This document shows, one piece after another, positions 1 to 9,510 of a stretch of 64,000 bases of DNA. The first letter of the stretch is position 1, and every line of letters begins with the position of its first letter. Under the pieces are notes generated by a model, which worked only from the letters and a program-made list of their open reading frames with translations, was not told where the DNA came from and searched no databases. The position numbers and the translations under genes are program-made. The stretch is from Steroidobacter agaridevorans (GTDB taxonomy: Bacteria; Pseudomonadota; Gammaproteobacteria; Steroidobacterales; Steroidobacteraceae): positions 620,001 to 684,000 of the forward strand of contig NZ_BLJO01000003.1 of NCBI RefSeq assembly GCF_009932555.1, read 5' to 3'.

Positions 1-1
1 A

Positions 2-901
2 GTCGCCATCATGCGAGATGGCCGGATGATCACTCAGGCATCCTACGAGTCGCTGACCCACGAGCAGATCGTCAGCCTCATGGTCGGACGCACCCCGACA
101 GCAACGCATGCGCGACGCGTGCGACGCTCGACGAAGGAGCCGGTGCTCTGCGTAAAGCAGGCGTATCTGCCGCATCCCTCCCGGCCTGGCGACTACCTGG
201 TGCGCAACGTCGACTTGCATCTGTGCCGCGGTGAAGTGTTGGGCATCTTCGGGCTCATGGGCGCCGGACGCACCGAACTGCTGGAGACAATCTTCGGCAT
301 GCATGCGCGTCGCGCTCGTCTAGATCTCGCCATCGACGGGCGTGAAGCGCGCTTCGCGTCGCCGGCGGAGGCCGTCGATGCGGGGCTTGCGTTTGCTCCG
401 GAGGATAGAAAGCGTGATGGACTGGTGTTGGACATGAGCACGCAACAGAACGCCACGCTGGCGTGTCTGGGCGCGATGAAACGTTGGGGATTGATCCATC
501 CGGCACTCGAGACGGAATGTGCGCGTACTTTGCTCCAACGCATCCACTGGCGCGGATCATCGCTGCGGGAACCGGTGCGCAATCTCAGCGGCGGCAATCA
601 GCAGAAGGTGATTCTGGCGAAGTGGCTCGCCACCCGTCCGAAGGTGCTGCTGTTGGATGAGCCAACGCGTGGCATCGATATCAATGCGCGCAACGAAATC
701 TACGCGCTCATCGAGGAACTGGTGGCGGGCGGTCTGTCGATCGTCATGGTCTCCTCCGAGCTGCCGGAGATCATGGCGCTTTCCGATCGCATCATGGTGA
801 TGTGCCAGGGCGCCAATGCCGGCGAGTTCGCCGCCGACACCGCCACCGCTGAAGCGATCATGACGGCTGCTTTACCGAACTCGACGAGGTCGCGGGCGTG
901 A
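2..901 (+). CDS. Sugar ABC transporter ATP-binding protein, 5'-truncated by window edge
   Basis: C-terminal part of an RbsA/XylG-type ATPase that powers import of a monosaccharide through an inner-membrane permease. These proteins carry two fused nucleotide-binding domains. What is visible is the end of the first and the whole second: a Walker A-like GLMGAGRTEL with the Lys replaced by Arg, as is normal for the second domain of this family, then the signature LSGGNQQK followed by LLLDEPTRGID (Walker B and D-loop). The reading frame is open to the window edge, so the true start lies upstream. It overlaps the permease gene by four bases (GTGA), so translation is probably coupled. The specific sugar cannot be read from the sequence; the neighbours suggest a plant cell-wall sugar. 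Confidence 0.95.
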   Translation, partial: VAIMRDGRMITQASYESLTHEQIVSLMVGRTPTATHARRVRRSTKEPVLCVKQAYLPHPSRPGDYLVRNVDLHLCRGEVLGIFGLMGAGRTELLETIFGMHARRARLDLAIDGREARFASPAEAVDAGLAFAPEDRKRDGLVLDMSTQQNATLACLGAMKRWGLIHPALETECARTLLQRIHWRGSSLREPVRNLSGGNQQKVILAKWLATRPKVLLLDEPTRGIDINARNEIYALIEELVAGGLSIVMVSSELPEIMALSDRIMVMCQGANAGEFAADTATAEAIMTAALPNSTRSRA

Positions 902-1884
902 ATGTGACGATTCTGAATACTCCATCGGTGGCGCGGTTGCAGTCGCTGCTCGCGCTCGCGTTAATGGTCGTCGGCCTCGGCCTGATGACTGACACCTTCC
1001 TTACGTCCGATAACGGTTGGAATATTCTGCGGCAGATCTCGGTGAATCTGTGCCTGTCGGTAGGCATGACACTGATCATCATCAGCGGCGGCATCGACCT
1101 GTCTGTCGGCGCCGTGCTGGCGCTCTCCGGGGCGGTGGCGGCGGGCTTGCTCAAGCAAGGCATTGCGTTGCCTTTTCTTGGCGTGCACCTCGATTTCACA
1201 ATCACCGGCGCCATCGTGTCGGCTATTGCCGTTGGTGCCGCAGCGGGCGCGTGCAATGGCTTAGCGATCACGCGCCTGCAGCTGCCACCCTTCGTCGCTA
1301 CGCTTGCGATGCTCAGTATCGCGCGCGGCCTCACGTTGCTGTGGACCGGAGGATTTCCTATCACTGGACTCGGGCCATCGTTCGGCTTCATCGGCACAGG
1401 CGCATGGCTCGGCATCCCCATGCCGGTTTGGGAAGTACTGGTGATCGTCATGCTCGCTGCGCTCGTTTGCAAGCGCACAGCTTTCGGCCGGCATCTCTAT
1501 GCCGTCGGCGGCAGCGAGCGAGCCGCGCTTCTCGCGGGGGTACGCGTCGAGCGAGTCAAGCTGATCGTGTACGTCGTCGGCGGCGTGCTGAGCGGAGTTG
1601 CCGGCCTCCTCGTGACGGCGCGTCTCGATTCCGCGCAGCCCAATGCGGGTCTGGGTTACGAGCTCGACTCCATCGCCGCCGTGGTGATTGGCGGCACGTC
1701 GCTATCCGGCGGCCGAGGCTCCATCGTGGGAACGGTCATTGGTTGTCTCATCATCGGTGTGCTCAACAACGGCCTGTTTCTGCTCGACGTGTCTCCTTTC
1801 TGGCAGCAGGTCATCAAGGGTCTGGTGATCATCGTCGCGGTCGCACTCGACAGGTTCGGCGCACCGAAGGGCCGGGCTGGCTGA
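898..1884 (+). CDS. Sugar ABC transporter permease (RbsC-like)
   Basis: Inner-membrane permease of the BPD_transp_2 family, 328 residues, the usual size. It is hydrophobic with roughly eight to ten membrane segments. The family hallmarks are present: GGIDLSVGAVLALSG near residue 65 and the C-terminal GGTSLSGGRGSIVGT stretch. The GTG start overlaps the stop of the ATPase gene. It works with the ATPase just upstream; a periplasmic binding protein is expected before the window. No second permease follows, so it probably forms a homodimer, as RbsC does. Confidence 0.95.
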   Translation: MNVTILNTPSVARLQSLLALALMVVGLGLMTDTFLTSDNGWNILRQISVNLCLSVGMTLIIISGGIDLSVGAVLALSGAVAAGLLKQGIALPFLGVHLDFTITGAIVSAIAVGAAAGACNGLAITRLQLPPFVATLAMLSIARGLTLLWTGGFPITGLGPSFGFIGTGAWLGIPMPVWEVLVIVMLAALVCKRTAFGRHLYAVGGSERAALLAGVRVERVKLIVYVVGGVLSGVAGLLVTARLDSAQPNAGLGYELDSIAAVVIGGTSLSGGRGSIVGTVIGCLIIGVLNNGLFLLDVSPFWQQVIKGLVIIVAVALDRFGAPKGRAG

Positions 1885-2108
1885 TCCTTCGCGCCGGGAG
1901 CCTGTCGGAATAGATCCAGGCCACCGGCTTAGCATTCAAGACATCATCGATAGAAAACAGGTGGAAGCGGGCTTCGAGCGGCGGTAAATCATCGGCTCGG
2001 GGGAACCGTTAGCCCAGCCGGTTGACGCGAGCTGACGGCATCCGCACGCGCGTCGCCATCGACGCTCGATCACTACCGCTCGATCACTACTCATGGAAGG
2101 GTGCAAAG

Positions 2109-4865
2109 ATGCATAGCTATTCCAGGATACGTAGAAGACTCGTCTCCGGATTGGGTCTGTTTGCCGCGGCAGCGCTGATATGCAGCGCCGAGGCGGCTGT
2201 CATCAGCTGGAGCTCACCTGTGAACATCACGAGTGAGGCCGATGTGAGCACCAATGGCACGCTGGTGCGAGCAGCCAATCTCACCAGACAGGGGCAATCA
2301 CTCGACATCGATGTGACGGTAAATGGAGTGACATTCGCGCGCTCCCCGTACGTGGGCACCACCACCAATCTTCCCAATGGCGATGCTCTGGTGACCAGCG
2401 ACGGCAGCAACGTCAACGGCTTTCAGGGGTTCGGCGGCAACAGTGCACCGTTCAGTGGCCTGTCGGTCAACTACAAGAACCTGCTCTCCTCGGGACACTT
2501 CAACGATGGCGACGTGGCCAACGCCGCAGCCACGGCGCGTACCACTCTGACTTTGAAGAACCTGACGGTCGGTACGCCTTATGAGTTCCAGCTCTGGGTG
2601 CACGACTACCGCGTCGTGAATCTAGGTCAGAACAATCCCGGGCTGATCACGGTGGTGGGTGGCGGGACCAGCAATGTGAGCCTCGAGCACAACGTTCAAA
2701 ACGCGCTCGGCGGCATCGGCCAGTACGTCACGGGGGTGTTCACCGCCGATGCTGCGACTCAGATGATCACGCTCACCGGCGGCAACACAGGCACGGACTC
2801 TTCCGTGCCGAATGCCACCGCGATCTTCAACGCGTATCAGCTGCGGAGTCTTGCCGGCGCGAGCGCTCCAACCATCAGCTCGCAGCCGCAAAGTCGAACC
2901 GTGGCGGCGGGCAGTAACGTCACCTTCAGCGTCACCGCCACAGGGACGCAGCCGCTGAGCTATCAGTGGCAAAGAAACGGGACGAACCTCGCCGGCGCGA
3001 CCGCCCCCAGCTACACCATCACCAACGTGCAGGCATCGCATGCCGGCAACTATGCCGTCATCGTGAGCAATTCGGCGGGTTCGGTCACCAGCGAGGTAGC
3101 GTCGCTTACGGTGAACAGCGTGCCGGTCGCACCGACCATCACCTCCCACCCGCAGAGCCAGAGCGTCGCAACCGGCAGCAACGTTACATTCAGCGTCATC
3201 GCCATGGGCACCGAGCCGCTGAGCTATCAGTGGCGCAGGAATGGCTCGACCATCGCCGGCGCAACCAGCAACAGCTACTCGATATCGAATGTCCAGGTCT
3301 CGCATGCCGGGAGCTACAGCGTGGATGTGAGTAACGCCGTCGGCTCCGTCCCAAGCCAGGCGGCCACACTTACGGTCGTCGCTGGCGCGCTCGCCGCGTT
3401 TCCCGGAGCCCAAGGCGCCGGCGCCAACGCTACCGGCGGTCGTGGCGGAGATGTTTATTACGTGACGACGCTGGCCGATTCGGGAACGGGTTCTTTGCGA
3501 GCCGGCATCGCCGGCACACCCGCCAGCGGGCGCACGATTCTCTTCAAGGTCTCCGGCACCATCGCCCTGAATTCGACGCTGTCGATCAATAAATCCAAGC
3601 TCACGATCGCCGGTCAGAGCGCGCCAGGGGATGGGATCGCCCTGCGCAATCAGAGTTTCAACGTGACGGGCGGCGCCACTGACGTAATCGTTCGCCACCT
3701 TCGCGTCCGTCCCGGGTCGAGCGCGGCCATCGACGGAATGTGGATCAGCTCCGGCCGGAATATCATCATCGACCATGTATCGGCGTCGTGGGGCTCCGAT
3801 GAAGTGTTGTCAGCGAGCCGCGATGTGCGGGACCTGACCGTGCAGCACTCCTACATCACCGAGGCGTTGAATCCAGCTGGACATGCTTTCGGCAGCATCA
3901 TCGCTTCTCAGCATTCCACCATCTATTCGTGGCATCACAACCTTTGGGCGCACAACCTGAGCCGCAACCCTCGCCCCGGCACCGATCCGCCGAATGCAGG
4001 TTTCCGCCTGGATCTGCGCAACAACGTGTTCTACAACTGGGGGGATCGCATCGGCTACAGCGGACCCGACGATGCAACCATCGAATTGAACTACATCGGC
4101 AACTATCTCATCGCCGGCCCCAGTTCGAACTCCACCTGCGCAATGGACAGTGGCGGCAGCCTCAGGACCTACCAGTCGGGCAATCTGATCGATCTGAACA
4201 AGAATGGCTTGGTCGACGGTACGGACACCGGTTGGAGCATGTTCTGCGGAAGTCATGCGCGCCAGAGCACAGCATTCGACGTACCGCCGGTGGCGAGTGA
4301 TTCAGCGGGAAGTGCCTATCTTCGCGTGTTGACTCAGGGAGGTGCGATGCCCTGGCGGCGCGACGCCGTCGACCGACGCATCGCCAGCACGATTCGTCAG
4401 CAAACCGGCCAGATCATCAACAATCCATCCCAGGTCGGCGGCTGGCCGACGCTTGCTTCGGAGGCCGCGCCGGCGGATGCCGACAGCGATGGCATGCCGG
4501 ATTTCTGGGAGGCCGCGCTGGGATTGAACTCTTCCAATGCGGCGGATCGTAATGACACGGACGCGAGCGGCTACACCATGCTCGAGAAATATCTCAACTG
4601 GCTCGCCGACGGTCATGCCGTCTGCAATCGCAACGGCTCGGTGGATGTGGATCTCGCCAGCTTGAACGGCGGTTTGACCGGTCTCGCCTTCAGCGTCGCG
4701 TCCGACAACAACGGAACCGTGACGCTGCTCGGCGATGGTCGTACCGCGCGCTTCACGGCGGCACCGAACGCGAGCGGACTTGCGAGCTTCACGTATAACG
4801 TCACTGAACCGGCCAGCGGCCTGAGCTTCGGACCGGTGCAAGTCGGAGTTCTCGTCGGCAGGTAA
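2109..4865 (+). CDS. Secreted pectate lyase with two Ig-like domains
   Basis: Predicted extracellular polysaccharide lyase of about 918 residues that would cleave polygalacturonate by beta-elimination. I chose ATG 2109 because GGAAGG lies 8 bases upstream and a clear signal peptide follows (basic MHSYSRIRRRL, hydrophobic core, AEA cleavage site). Order: a beta-rich unclassified region (about 30-250), two tandem Ig-like domains (about 253-337 and 340-422) with YQW and HAGNY/HAGSY motifs, then a right-handed beta-helix PL1-type lyase domain (about 429-784) with GQSAPGDGI, VRHLRVRPG and ISSGRNIIIDHVS. Near 788 is an acidic DADSDGMPDFWE calcium-binding-like segment, followed by a C-terminal adhesin-like beta domain. 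The gene stands alone, with a terminator-like hairpin after it. Confidence 0.88.
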   Translation: MHSYSRIRRRLVSGLGLFAAAALICSAEAAVISWSSPVNITSEADVSTNGTLVRAANLTRQGQSLDIDVTVNGVTFARSPYVGTTTNLPNGDALVTSDGSNVNGFQGFGGNSAPFSGLSVNYKNLLSSGHFNDGDVANAAATARTTLTLKNLTVGTPYEFQLWVHDYRVVNLGQNNPGLITVVGGGTSNVSLEHNVQNALGGIGQYVTGVFTADAATQMITLTGGNTGTDSSVPNATAIFNAYQLRSLAGASAPTISSQPQSRTVAAGSNVTFSVTATGTQPLSYQWQRNGTNLAGATAPSYTITNVQASHAGNYAVIVSNSAGSVTSEVASLTVNSVPVAPTITSHPQSQSVATGSNVTFSVIAMGTEPLSYQWRRNGSTIAGATSNSYSISNVQVSHAGSYSVDVSNAVGSVPSQAATLTVVAGALAAFPGAQGAGANATGGRGGDVYYVTTLADSGTGSLRAGIAGTPASGRTILFKVSGTIALNSTLSINKSKLTIAGQSAPGDGIALRNQSFNVTGGATDVIVRHLRVRPGSSAAIDGMWISSGRNIIIDHVSASWGSDEVLSASRDVRDLTVQHSYITEALNPAGHAFGSIIASQHSTIYSWHHNLWAHNLSRNPRPGTDPPNAGFRLDLRNNVFYNWGDRIGYSGPDDATIELNYIGNYLIAGPSSNSTCAMDSGGSLRTYQSGNLIDLNKNGLVDGTDTGWSMFCGSHARQSTAFDVPPVASDSAGSAYLRVLTQGGAMPWRRDAVDRRIASTIRQQTGQIINNPSQVGGWPTLASEAAPADADSDGMPDFWEAALGLNSSNAADRNDTDASGYTMLEKYLNWLADGHAVCNRNGSVDVDLASLNGGLTGLAFSVASDNNGTVTLLGDGRTARFTAAPNASGLASFTYNVTEPASGLSFGPVQVGVLVGR

Positions 4866-4876
4866 CCTTCCTTTCC

Positions 4877-4905
4877 GAGCGGGGCTGCGAGGTGCAGTCC
4901 CGCTC
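4877..4905 (+). terminator. Stem-loop after the pectate lyase gene
   Basis: GAGCGGG and CTGC pair with GCAG and CCCGCTC, with one G-U between them and a short GAGGT loop. It starts 12 bases after the lyase stop. The following bases (GCCTTGTT) are only weakly T-rich, so termination may be inefficient or factor-dependent. Confidence 0.5.
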
Positions 4906-5134
4906 GCCTTGTTAGCAGCTTGGTCCGCATCCTTTCCATTCTCGATCGACCAGCGGAGTCGAGTTGTCGCCGCATCGATCGTGACAATTCTGGTTGGCTC
5001 GTCCTCGATCGGATCTCGGCGCCGATCCCGCAACTGCCACCGGTGTCAGGATACAGGTGAATTTGCGCGGAATACAGGATGAATCGCCTGGAGCCATCCG
5101 TTACTTATAACCCGCCAGCATAAAGCAACCGGCA

Positions 5135-5158
5135 GCGCCGGGCTTCCGAGCCCGGCGC
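5135..5158 (+). promoter_or_regulatory. Perfect 9-bp hairpin in the TonB receptor leader
   Basis: GCGCCGGGC and GCCCGGCGC form a perfect stem around a 6-base TTCCGA loop. It ends 30 bases before the chosen ATG of the receptor gene and lies inside its 5' leader. It has no T-run, so it is not a standard terminator. The rest of the 4866-5188 gap shows no gene or other recognisable signal. Confidence 0.45.
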
Positions 5159-5188
5159 ATGTCGTTACATCTAGTTGGGGGAATCCAG

Positions 5189-7909
5189 ATGAGTTCGTTC
5201 GCAAAGCGGCTTACCGTGTGCTCGCTCCTGATCGGCACCTCGGCCTATTCGCAGTTCGGTTCGGCTCAGTCCGAGCCGAACCAGCCCGGAGCGTTGGAGG
5301 AAATCGTCGTCACAGGCTATCGCAGCAGCTTGAATGCCAGCCTCGACCTGAAAAGAGATAGCATCATCATGGGCGACAGCATCGTCGCCGAAGACATTGG
5401 CGACTTCCCGGATACCAATCTGGCCGAAGCCATGGCGCGCATCCCAGGCGTGACGACCACCCGCGCCGACGGTCGAGGCAAGAACCTCACCGTGCGCGGA
5501 CTTAACTCCACGTTTACGCGCACCACGCTGAACGGCATGGAAGTGCAGGCTGTGGACTTCAACACGCGAGATCGCTCCTTCGATTTCAACGTGTTTGCAT
5601 CCGAGCTGTTCACCCGGATCGACGTTGCCAAGTCCACGGAGGCGAGGATGGAGGAGGGCTCGCTGGGGGCTACCATCGACCTGCACACGGCGCGTCCGCT
5701 GGAGATGGATCGAAACACATTCGTGACTTCCGCGGAGCTGGGGCAGAACGAGAACGCCAATAAGCTGGACCCGCGGTTCGCCGCTCTGCTGAGCATGAAG
5801 AACGATGCAGGGACATTCGGCGGCGCGCTGTCGGTAGCGTACTCGGACACCCATACCGCCAACGAGAGTCACAACTCCGGCCGATGGGAAGCGAACAGTG
5901 GGGCGGGCGCCAATCGGTGGCGCAACTCGGCCAGCCTGCCGGCCGAGATCAACAACGCGTATCACCCGCGCTTCCCTCGCTATTTCAACGGTACCAAGAA
6001 CTTCGAGTCCCTGGGAGCGACCGGAGCGCTGCAGTGGGCGCCCACCGATTCGACGCTGCTGACGTTCGACGCGCTGCATTCGAGCTTCGATTGGACGTCG
6101 AGCGACCCGGCGCTCACGCCGATCTCCCTGTCACGAACCACCAACACCGGCCGGCTCGAAACGACCCTCAACGCCTATGAGTACGATGCATCCAAGAACG
6201 CATTGCTCTACGCGGACATGTCGGGCATAGACATCCGTTCCGAAGGCGTCGAGCGGGACAACGAGTCCACCATGAATACGTTCTCGTTGACGCTCGAGCA
6301 AGGCCTCGGCGAGAACGTCAACCTGCGAATTCTGGCGGGCACGTCCAAGGCCAAGTCTGAAGCCGTCGAAACCCTCGCCATTCTGGAAGCCTTCAATCAG
6401 AACTTCACGTACGACTACCGCAACGGGCAGTCCAACCCCACCTTCACCTACGGTTTCGACCTGGCCAATCCGGCGAACTGGCTGATCTCCGAAAGCCGCT
6501 ACCTCGAATACTTCAACGAAAATACCTACGACACGCTCAAAGCCGATCTGAGCTGGGAGATCAACGACACATTCAAGCTGAGCGGCGGCGCTTCGCAGAA
6601 GGAGTATGAGTTCGATCTGCTCGCCTCGAATAGAAACTTGAGCCTGCACGGCAGCCCGCAGGGAGTTGTCGCGCCACCGGCGGGATGCAATATCACGCAG
6701 CAGCAGCTCGCGGTCGGCAGCAACCTCGGTCGTGTCTACACCGATTGGCGCGGGCAGAGCTATTTCCTGGCAGACTGGGATGCCTTCGCCGCGCAGCTCA
6801 ATTTTCCGGGTGCCGGCTCGCTTGCCAACGATCCGTGCTTCGGGATTTCGCCTGGATCCGCCGGGCGGCGCAACGTGCAGGAAACCGATTCGGGTGCCTA
6901 TGCGCAGCTGGATTTCAAGACCGAGATCGCTTCCCGTCGGTTCTTCGGCAACGTGGGCGTGCGCTACGTCGAGACCGAAGTGGACTCCACCGGCGACATT
7001 GCCACTGCGCCCGTCACAGTCACCAGGGAGTACAGCGACACGCTGCCCTCGGTCAATCTCGGACTGTGGGCCACCGACGGCGTCGTCGTGCGTGCTTCAT
7101 GGGCTAAAGTGATGGCACGACCGGATCTCGCCGATCTGACGCCTGGCGGGACCGTGGATGGATTCAACCGCCGCTACACCGCCGGCAATCCGGGCCTCGA
7201 GCCGTTTCGTGCCGAAGCGATCGACCTGGCTGTCGAATGGTATTTCGCTGAAGAAGCCCTCGTGTCGCTGGCTTACTTCGGCAAGGACATCGAATCCTTC
7301 CCCGCGAGCGTCACGAGACGGGTCACCTGGCAGTCGCTGGGACTGCCGGACAGTCTGCTGGCGAATACCCCCGCCACACCGCAGGATCTGTTCGACTACA
7401 TTGCAGTACAAAACGGCCCGGGCGGAACGCTGGAAGGATACGAGCTGCAGTTTCAGACACCGTTCAACTTCGGTCCCAACTGGATCCGCTCCTTTGGTGT
7501 GAAGCTCAACTACACCGATATCTCATCCGAGGTGAGGTATGGCGATACGAAGGGCCGATTGTTGAATCAGTCCGACACGGCCTACAACGCGACCTTGTGG
7601 TATGAAAAGGCCGGCTTCTCCGGGCGCGTCTCGTACACACACACGGGCGATGCCGCGACCCGGGTTCCTTCGCTGTTCAACGTTCCGGGGGCTCCGGATG
7701 CGGGCGAAGACATCACGGACGACATCAACCTGCTCGACGCCAAGGTGAGCTACCGGTTCAACGATGCGCTGAGCGTCAGCTTGGACATGCTGAACTTGAC
7801 GGATGAAGTCACCCACACGTTGATGGGCACCAATGGCCTGCTGCTGGAAGATCTTTCGAACGGCTCGGGACGGCAGTACTTCTTCGGAGTCCAGTACGCG
7901 ATCCGATAG
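5189..7909 (+). CDS. TonB-dependent outer-membrane receptor
   Basis: Outer-membrane active transporter of about 906 residues, in the usual range for the large oligosaccharide-type TonB receptors of Xanthomonas and Caulobacter. I chose ATG 5189: TTGGGGG lies about 7 bases upstream and a signal peptide follows (MSSFAKRLTVCSLLIGTSAY). After it come a TonB-box-like LEEIVVTG, a plug domain with ARIPGVTTTRADGRGK and LTVRGLN, and a long beta-barrel ending in the aromatic FFGVQYAIR expected for barrel insertion. It lies between the pectate lyase and the rhamnosidase cluster, so import of pectin-derived oligosaccharides is likely. The ligand is inferred from context only. Confidence 0.93.
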   Translation: MSSFAKRLTVCSLLIGTSAYSQFGSAQSEPNQPGALEEIVVTGYRSSLNASLDLKRDSIIMGDSIVAEDIGDFPDTNLAEAMARIPGVTTTRADGRGKNLTVRGLNSTFTRTTLNGMEVQAVDFNTRDRSFDFNVFASELFTRIDVAKSTEARMEEGSLGATIDLHTARPLEMDRNTFVTSAELGQNENANKLDPRFAALLSMKNDAGTFGGALSVAYSDTHTANESHNSGRWEANSGAGANRWRNSASLPAEINNAYHPRFPRYFNGTKNFESLGATGALQWAPTDSTLLTFDALHSSFDWTSSDPALTPISLSRTTNTGRLETTLNAYEYDASKNALLYADMSGIDIRSEGVERDNESTMNTFSLTLEQGLGENVNLRILAGTSKAKSEAVETLAILEAFNQNFTYDYRNGQSNPTFTYGFDLANPANWLISESRYLEYFNENTYDTLKADLSWEINDTFKLSGGASQKEYEFDLLASNRNLSLHGSPQGVVAPPAGCNITQQQLAVGSNLGRVYTDWRGQSYFLADWDAFAAQLNFPGAGSLANDPCFGISPGSAGRRNVQETDSGAYAQLDFKTEIASRRFFGNVGVRYVETEVDSTGDIATAPVTVTREYSDTLPSVNLGLWATDGVVVRASWAKVMARPDLADLTPGGTVDGFNRRYTAGNPGLEPFRAEAIDLAVEWYFAEEALVSLAYFGKDIESFPASVTRRVTWQSLGLPDSLLANTPATPQDLFDYIAVQNGPGGTLEGYELQFQTPFNFGPNWIRSFGVKLNYTDISSEVRYGDTKGRLLNQSDTAYNATLWYEKAGFSGRVSYTHTGDAATRVPSLFNVPGAPDAGEDITDDINLLDAKVSYRFNDALSVSLDMLNLTDEVTHTLMGTNGLLLEDLSNGSGRQYFFGVQYAIR

Positions 7910-7930
7910 AGCGGGAGATTGGCAGAGAAC

Positions 7931-7960
7931 GACGGGCCCGCCGCGAGCGGCGAGCCCGTC
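7931..7960. terminator. Hairpin between convergent receptor and ferredoxin genes
   Basis: GACGGGC pairs with GCCCGTC, with an inner CGCCG/CGGCG stem. An outer GGCAGA (7921) pairs with TCTGCC (7962). It sits between two convergent genes 65 bases apart, so it is a probable bidirectional terminator, though no T-run follows on either strand. Confidence 0.5.
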
Positions 7961-7974
7961 ATCTGCCCCGGCAG

Positions 7975-8292
7975 CTATCCGGCTCTGCGCGGTATGCGAA
8001 CGGTGATGCCGTCCAGTTCCGGCTTGAGGCGAACACGGCAGGTCAGGCGCGAGTTGTACCGGCAATTCTCGATCACATCGAGCATCTGAGCTTCGTTGAT
8101 CGAGACCGGGGGCAGCGCCTGCAGCCAGGCGGCGTCGATATACGCGTGACACGAAGCGCAGATGCATGAGCCGCCGCACTCGCCCAGCAAGGTGGTGAAC
8201 GCGTCGTAGCGCGCCGCCTGCATCAGGGTTTCGCCTTCGGCGGCCTCGACGACGCGCTCGCCTCGTTCGTCTACGAACTTCACTCGGATCAT
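7975..8292 (-). CDS. 2Fe-2S ferredoxin, putidaredoxin/adrenodoxin type
   Basis: Small (105 residues) soluble electron carrier. The cluster ligands are visible as Cys39, Cys45, Cys48 and Cys85. They sit in the context CGGSCICASC and SRLTC, with the C-x5-C-x2-C spacing of vertebrate-type ferredoxins; an extra Cys43 lies inside the binding loop. Position 8292 is an ATG that gives the family's usual N-terminus (MIRVKFVDERGERVV). Such ferredoxins usually feed cytochrome P450s or ring hydroxylases, but no P450, oxygenase or ferredoxin reductase is in this neighbourhood. Its partner is therefore elsewhere. It is the only minus-strand gene in the sugar locus, between the receptor and the DUF1593 gene. 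Confidence 0.92.
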   Translation of the reverse strand: MIRVKFVDERGERVVEAAEGETLMQAARYDAFTTLLGECGGSCICASCHAYIDAAWLQALPPVSINEAQMLDVIENCRYNSRLTCRVRLKPELDGITVRIPRRAG

Positions 8293-8406
8293 GGCCGTGG
8301 ACGCTGGGAAACTGCTTCGCTGAGGGCACAGACTACTGCAAACCTTCGCACTGCAGACAAATGATTTTTTACGATGCTGCTTCCGCCGGAGCAAAGCTGA
8401 CGAACC

Positions 8407-9510
8407 ATGAAGATACTGATTCGACCATTTTTAGTTCTCGTGACTGGCCTGATTGGCGCCGGCACTTGTTGCGCGCAGTCGCGCCCTGCCGCCGGCACCG
8501 CGCCGCGCGTGATCGTCACTTCTGATTTCCCGCCGCTGGACGTCATTGCAGGCAAGAGCGGGCAGGGGCCCGCCGAAAAGCGCAGCGACCCGGACGATGT
8601 GCAGTCGATGGTGCGGTTCCTGCTGTATACGAACGACCTCGACGTCGAGGGGCTGGTCGCCTCAGCCGGCACGTTCGCCAACGTCGCAAACAAACGGCAC
8701 ATCCTAGATATCCTGGATCTCTACGACCAGGTCGATGAGAACCTTCGCCTGCGCGATGGTCGCTATCCGACTGCGGATCAATTGCGGGCGGTGACGTGGC
8801 AGGGCCGCTCCGGCACGTGGGGCAAACCCGTCGATGAGGTGATCGGGCAGGGTAAGGATTCGGAAGCTTCGCAAGCCATCATCCGGGCCGTGGACCGATC
8901 CGACCCTCGTCCGCTCTGGATCTGCGTCTGGGGCGGCTCGGGCGATGTGGCCCAGGCCATCTGGAAAGTACAGCAGACTCGCAGCCCGGCCGAACTGCAG
9001 CGTTTCATTGCAAAGCTGCGCATCTTCATGATCGGGCTGGGCCAGAAGACCGGGCAGGATGGCTCCGGGCAGTGGCTGCTGGATACGTTTCCGCAGTTGT
9101 TCGTCATCGTCTCGCAACGGACCTACGCGGGAATGTTTGCTCACGATTCACCCCTGGGCGATCTGCAGTGGATAAGCGCCAACGTTCGCGAAGGTCACGG
9201 TCCGTTGGGGGCGGTGTACCCGCGCAGCGGTTTCGATCCGGACGAGCCGGGCATGAAGGAAGGCGACACCCCCTCGTTCCTGCATCTGGTCAGCGCGACG
9301 CGCGGCTTGAACGATCCGGAGCAGCCCGATCAAGGTGGATGGGGCGGACAATACGCCCGACGCAATCCGGCCACGAGGCACTGGTACGATGACTCCGGCG
9401 CCGACAGCATTCGCAAGTGGCTCCCGGATATCCAATCTGATTTCGCGCAACGCGCGGACTGGATGCTGCCCAGGTCGGAGTCAGCCAACTCGGTCACGCG
9501 GCCTCGCTAG
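8407..9510 (+). CDS. DUF1593 nucleoside-hydrolase-like secreted protein
   Basis: Protein of 367 residues with a signal peptide (MKILIRPFLVLVTGLIGAG, then a CCAQ cleavage region). The mature part opens with RVIVTSDFPPLD and SDPDDVQSMVRFLLY. It resembles the acidic metal-binding N-terminus of inosine-uridine nucleoside hydrolases, as annotated for DUF1593. This family is common next to carbohydrate genes in polysaccharide-degrading bacteria, but its substrate is not established. Here it precedes an MFS transporter and a GH78 rhamnosidase and probably acts in the periplasm. ATG 8407 has no strong ribosome binding site; I accept it because the signal peptide begins there. Confidence 0.8.
   Translation: MKILIRPFLVLVTGLIGAGTCCAQSRPAAGTAPRVIVTSDFPPLDVIAGKSGQGPAEKRSDPDDVQSMVRFLLYTNDLDVEGLVASAGTFANVANKRHILDILDLYDQVDENLRLRDGRYPTADQLRAVTWQGRSGTWGKPVDEVIGQGKDSEASQAIIRAVDRSDPRPLWICVWGGSGDVAQAIWKVQQTRSPAELQRFIAKLRIFMIGLGQKTGQDGSGQWLLDTFPQLFVIVSQRTYAGMFAHDSPLGDLQWISANVREGHGPLGAVYPRSGFDPDEPGMKEGDTPSFLHLVSATRGLNDPEQPDQGGWGGQYARRNPATRHWYDDSGADSIRKWLPDIQSDFAQRADWMLPRSESANSVTRPR

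Noticed and set aside
2622-3776. A 384-codon minus-strand frame inside the pectate lyase gene
   Set aside because: Antisense of a well-supported gene with clear domains. The frame arises from codon bias.
8407-9510. Calling the DUF1593 gene a true nucleoside hydrolase
   Set aside because: Only the acidic N-terminal motif resembles it; the rest of the family is not characterised, so I keep the neutral name.
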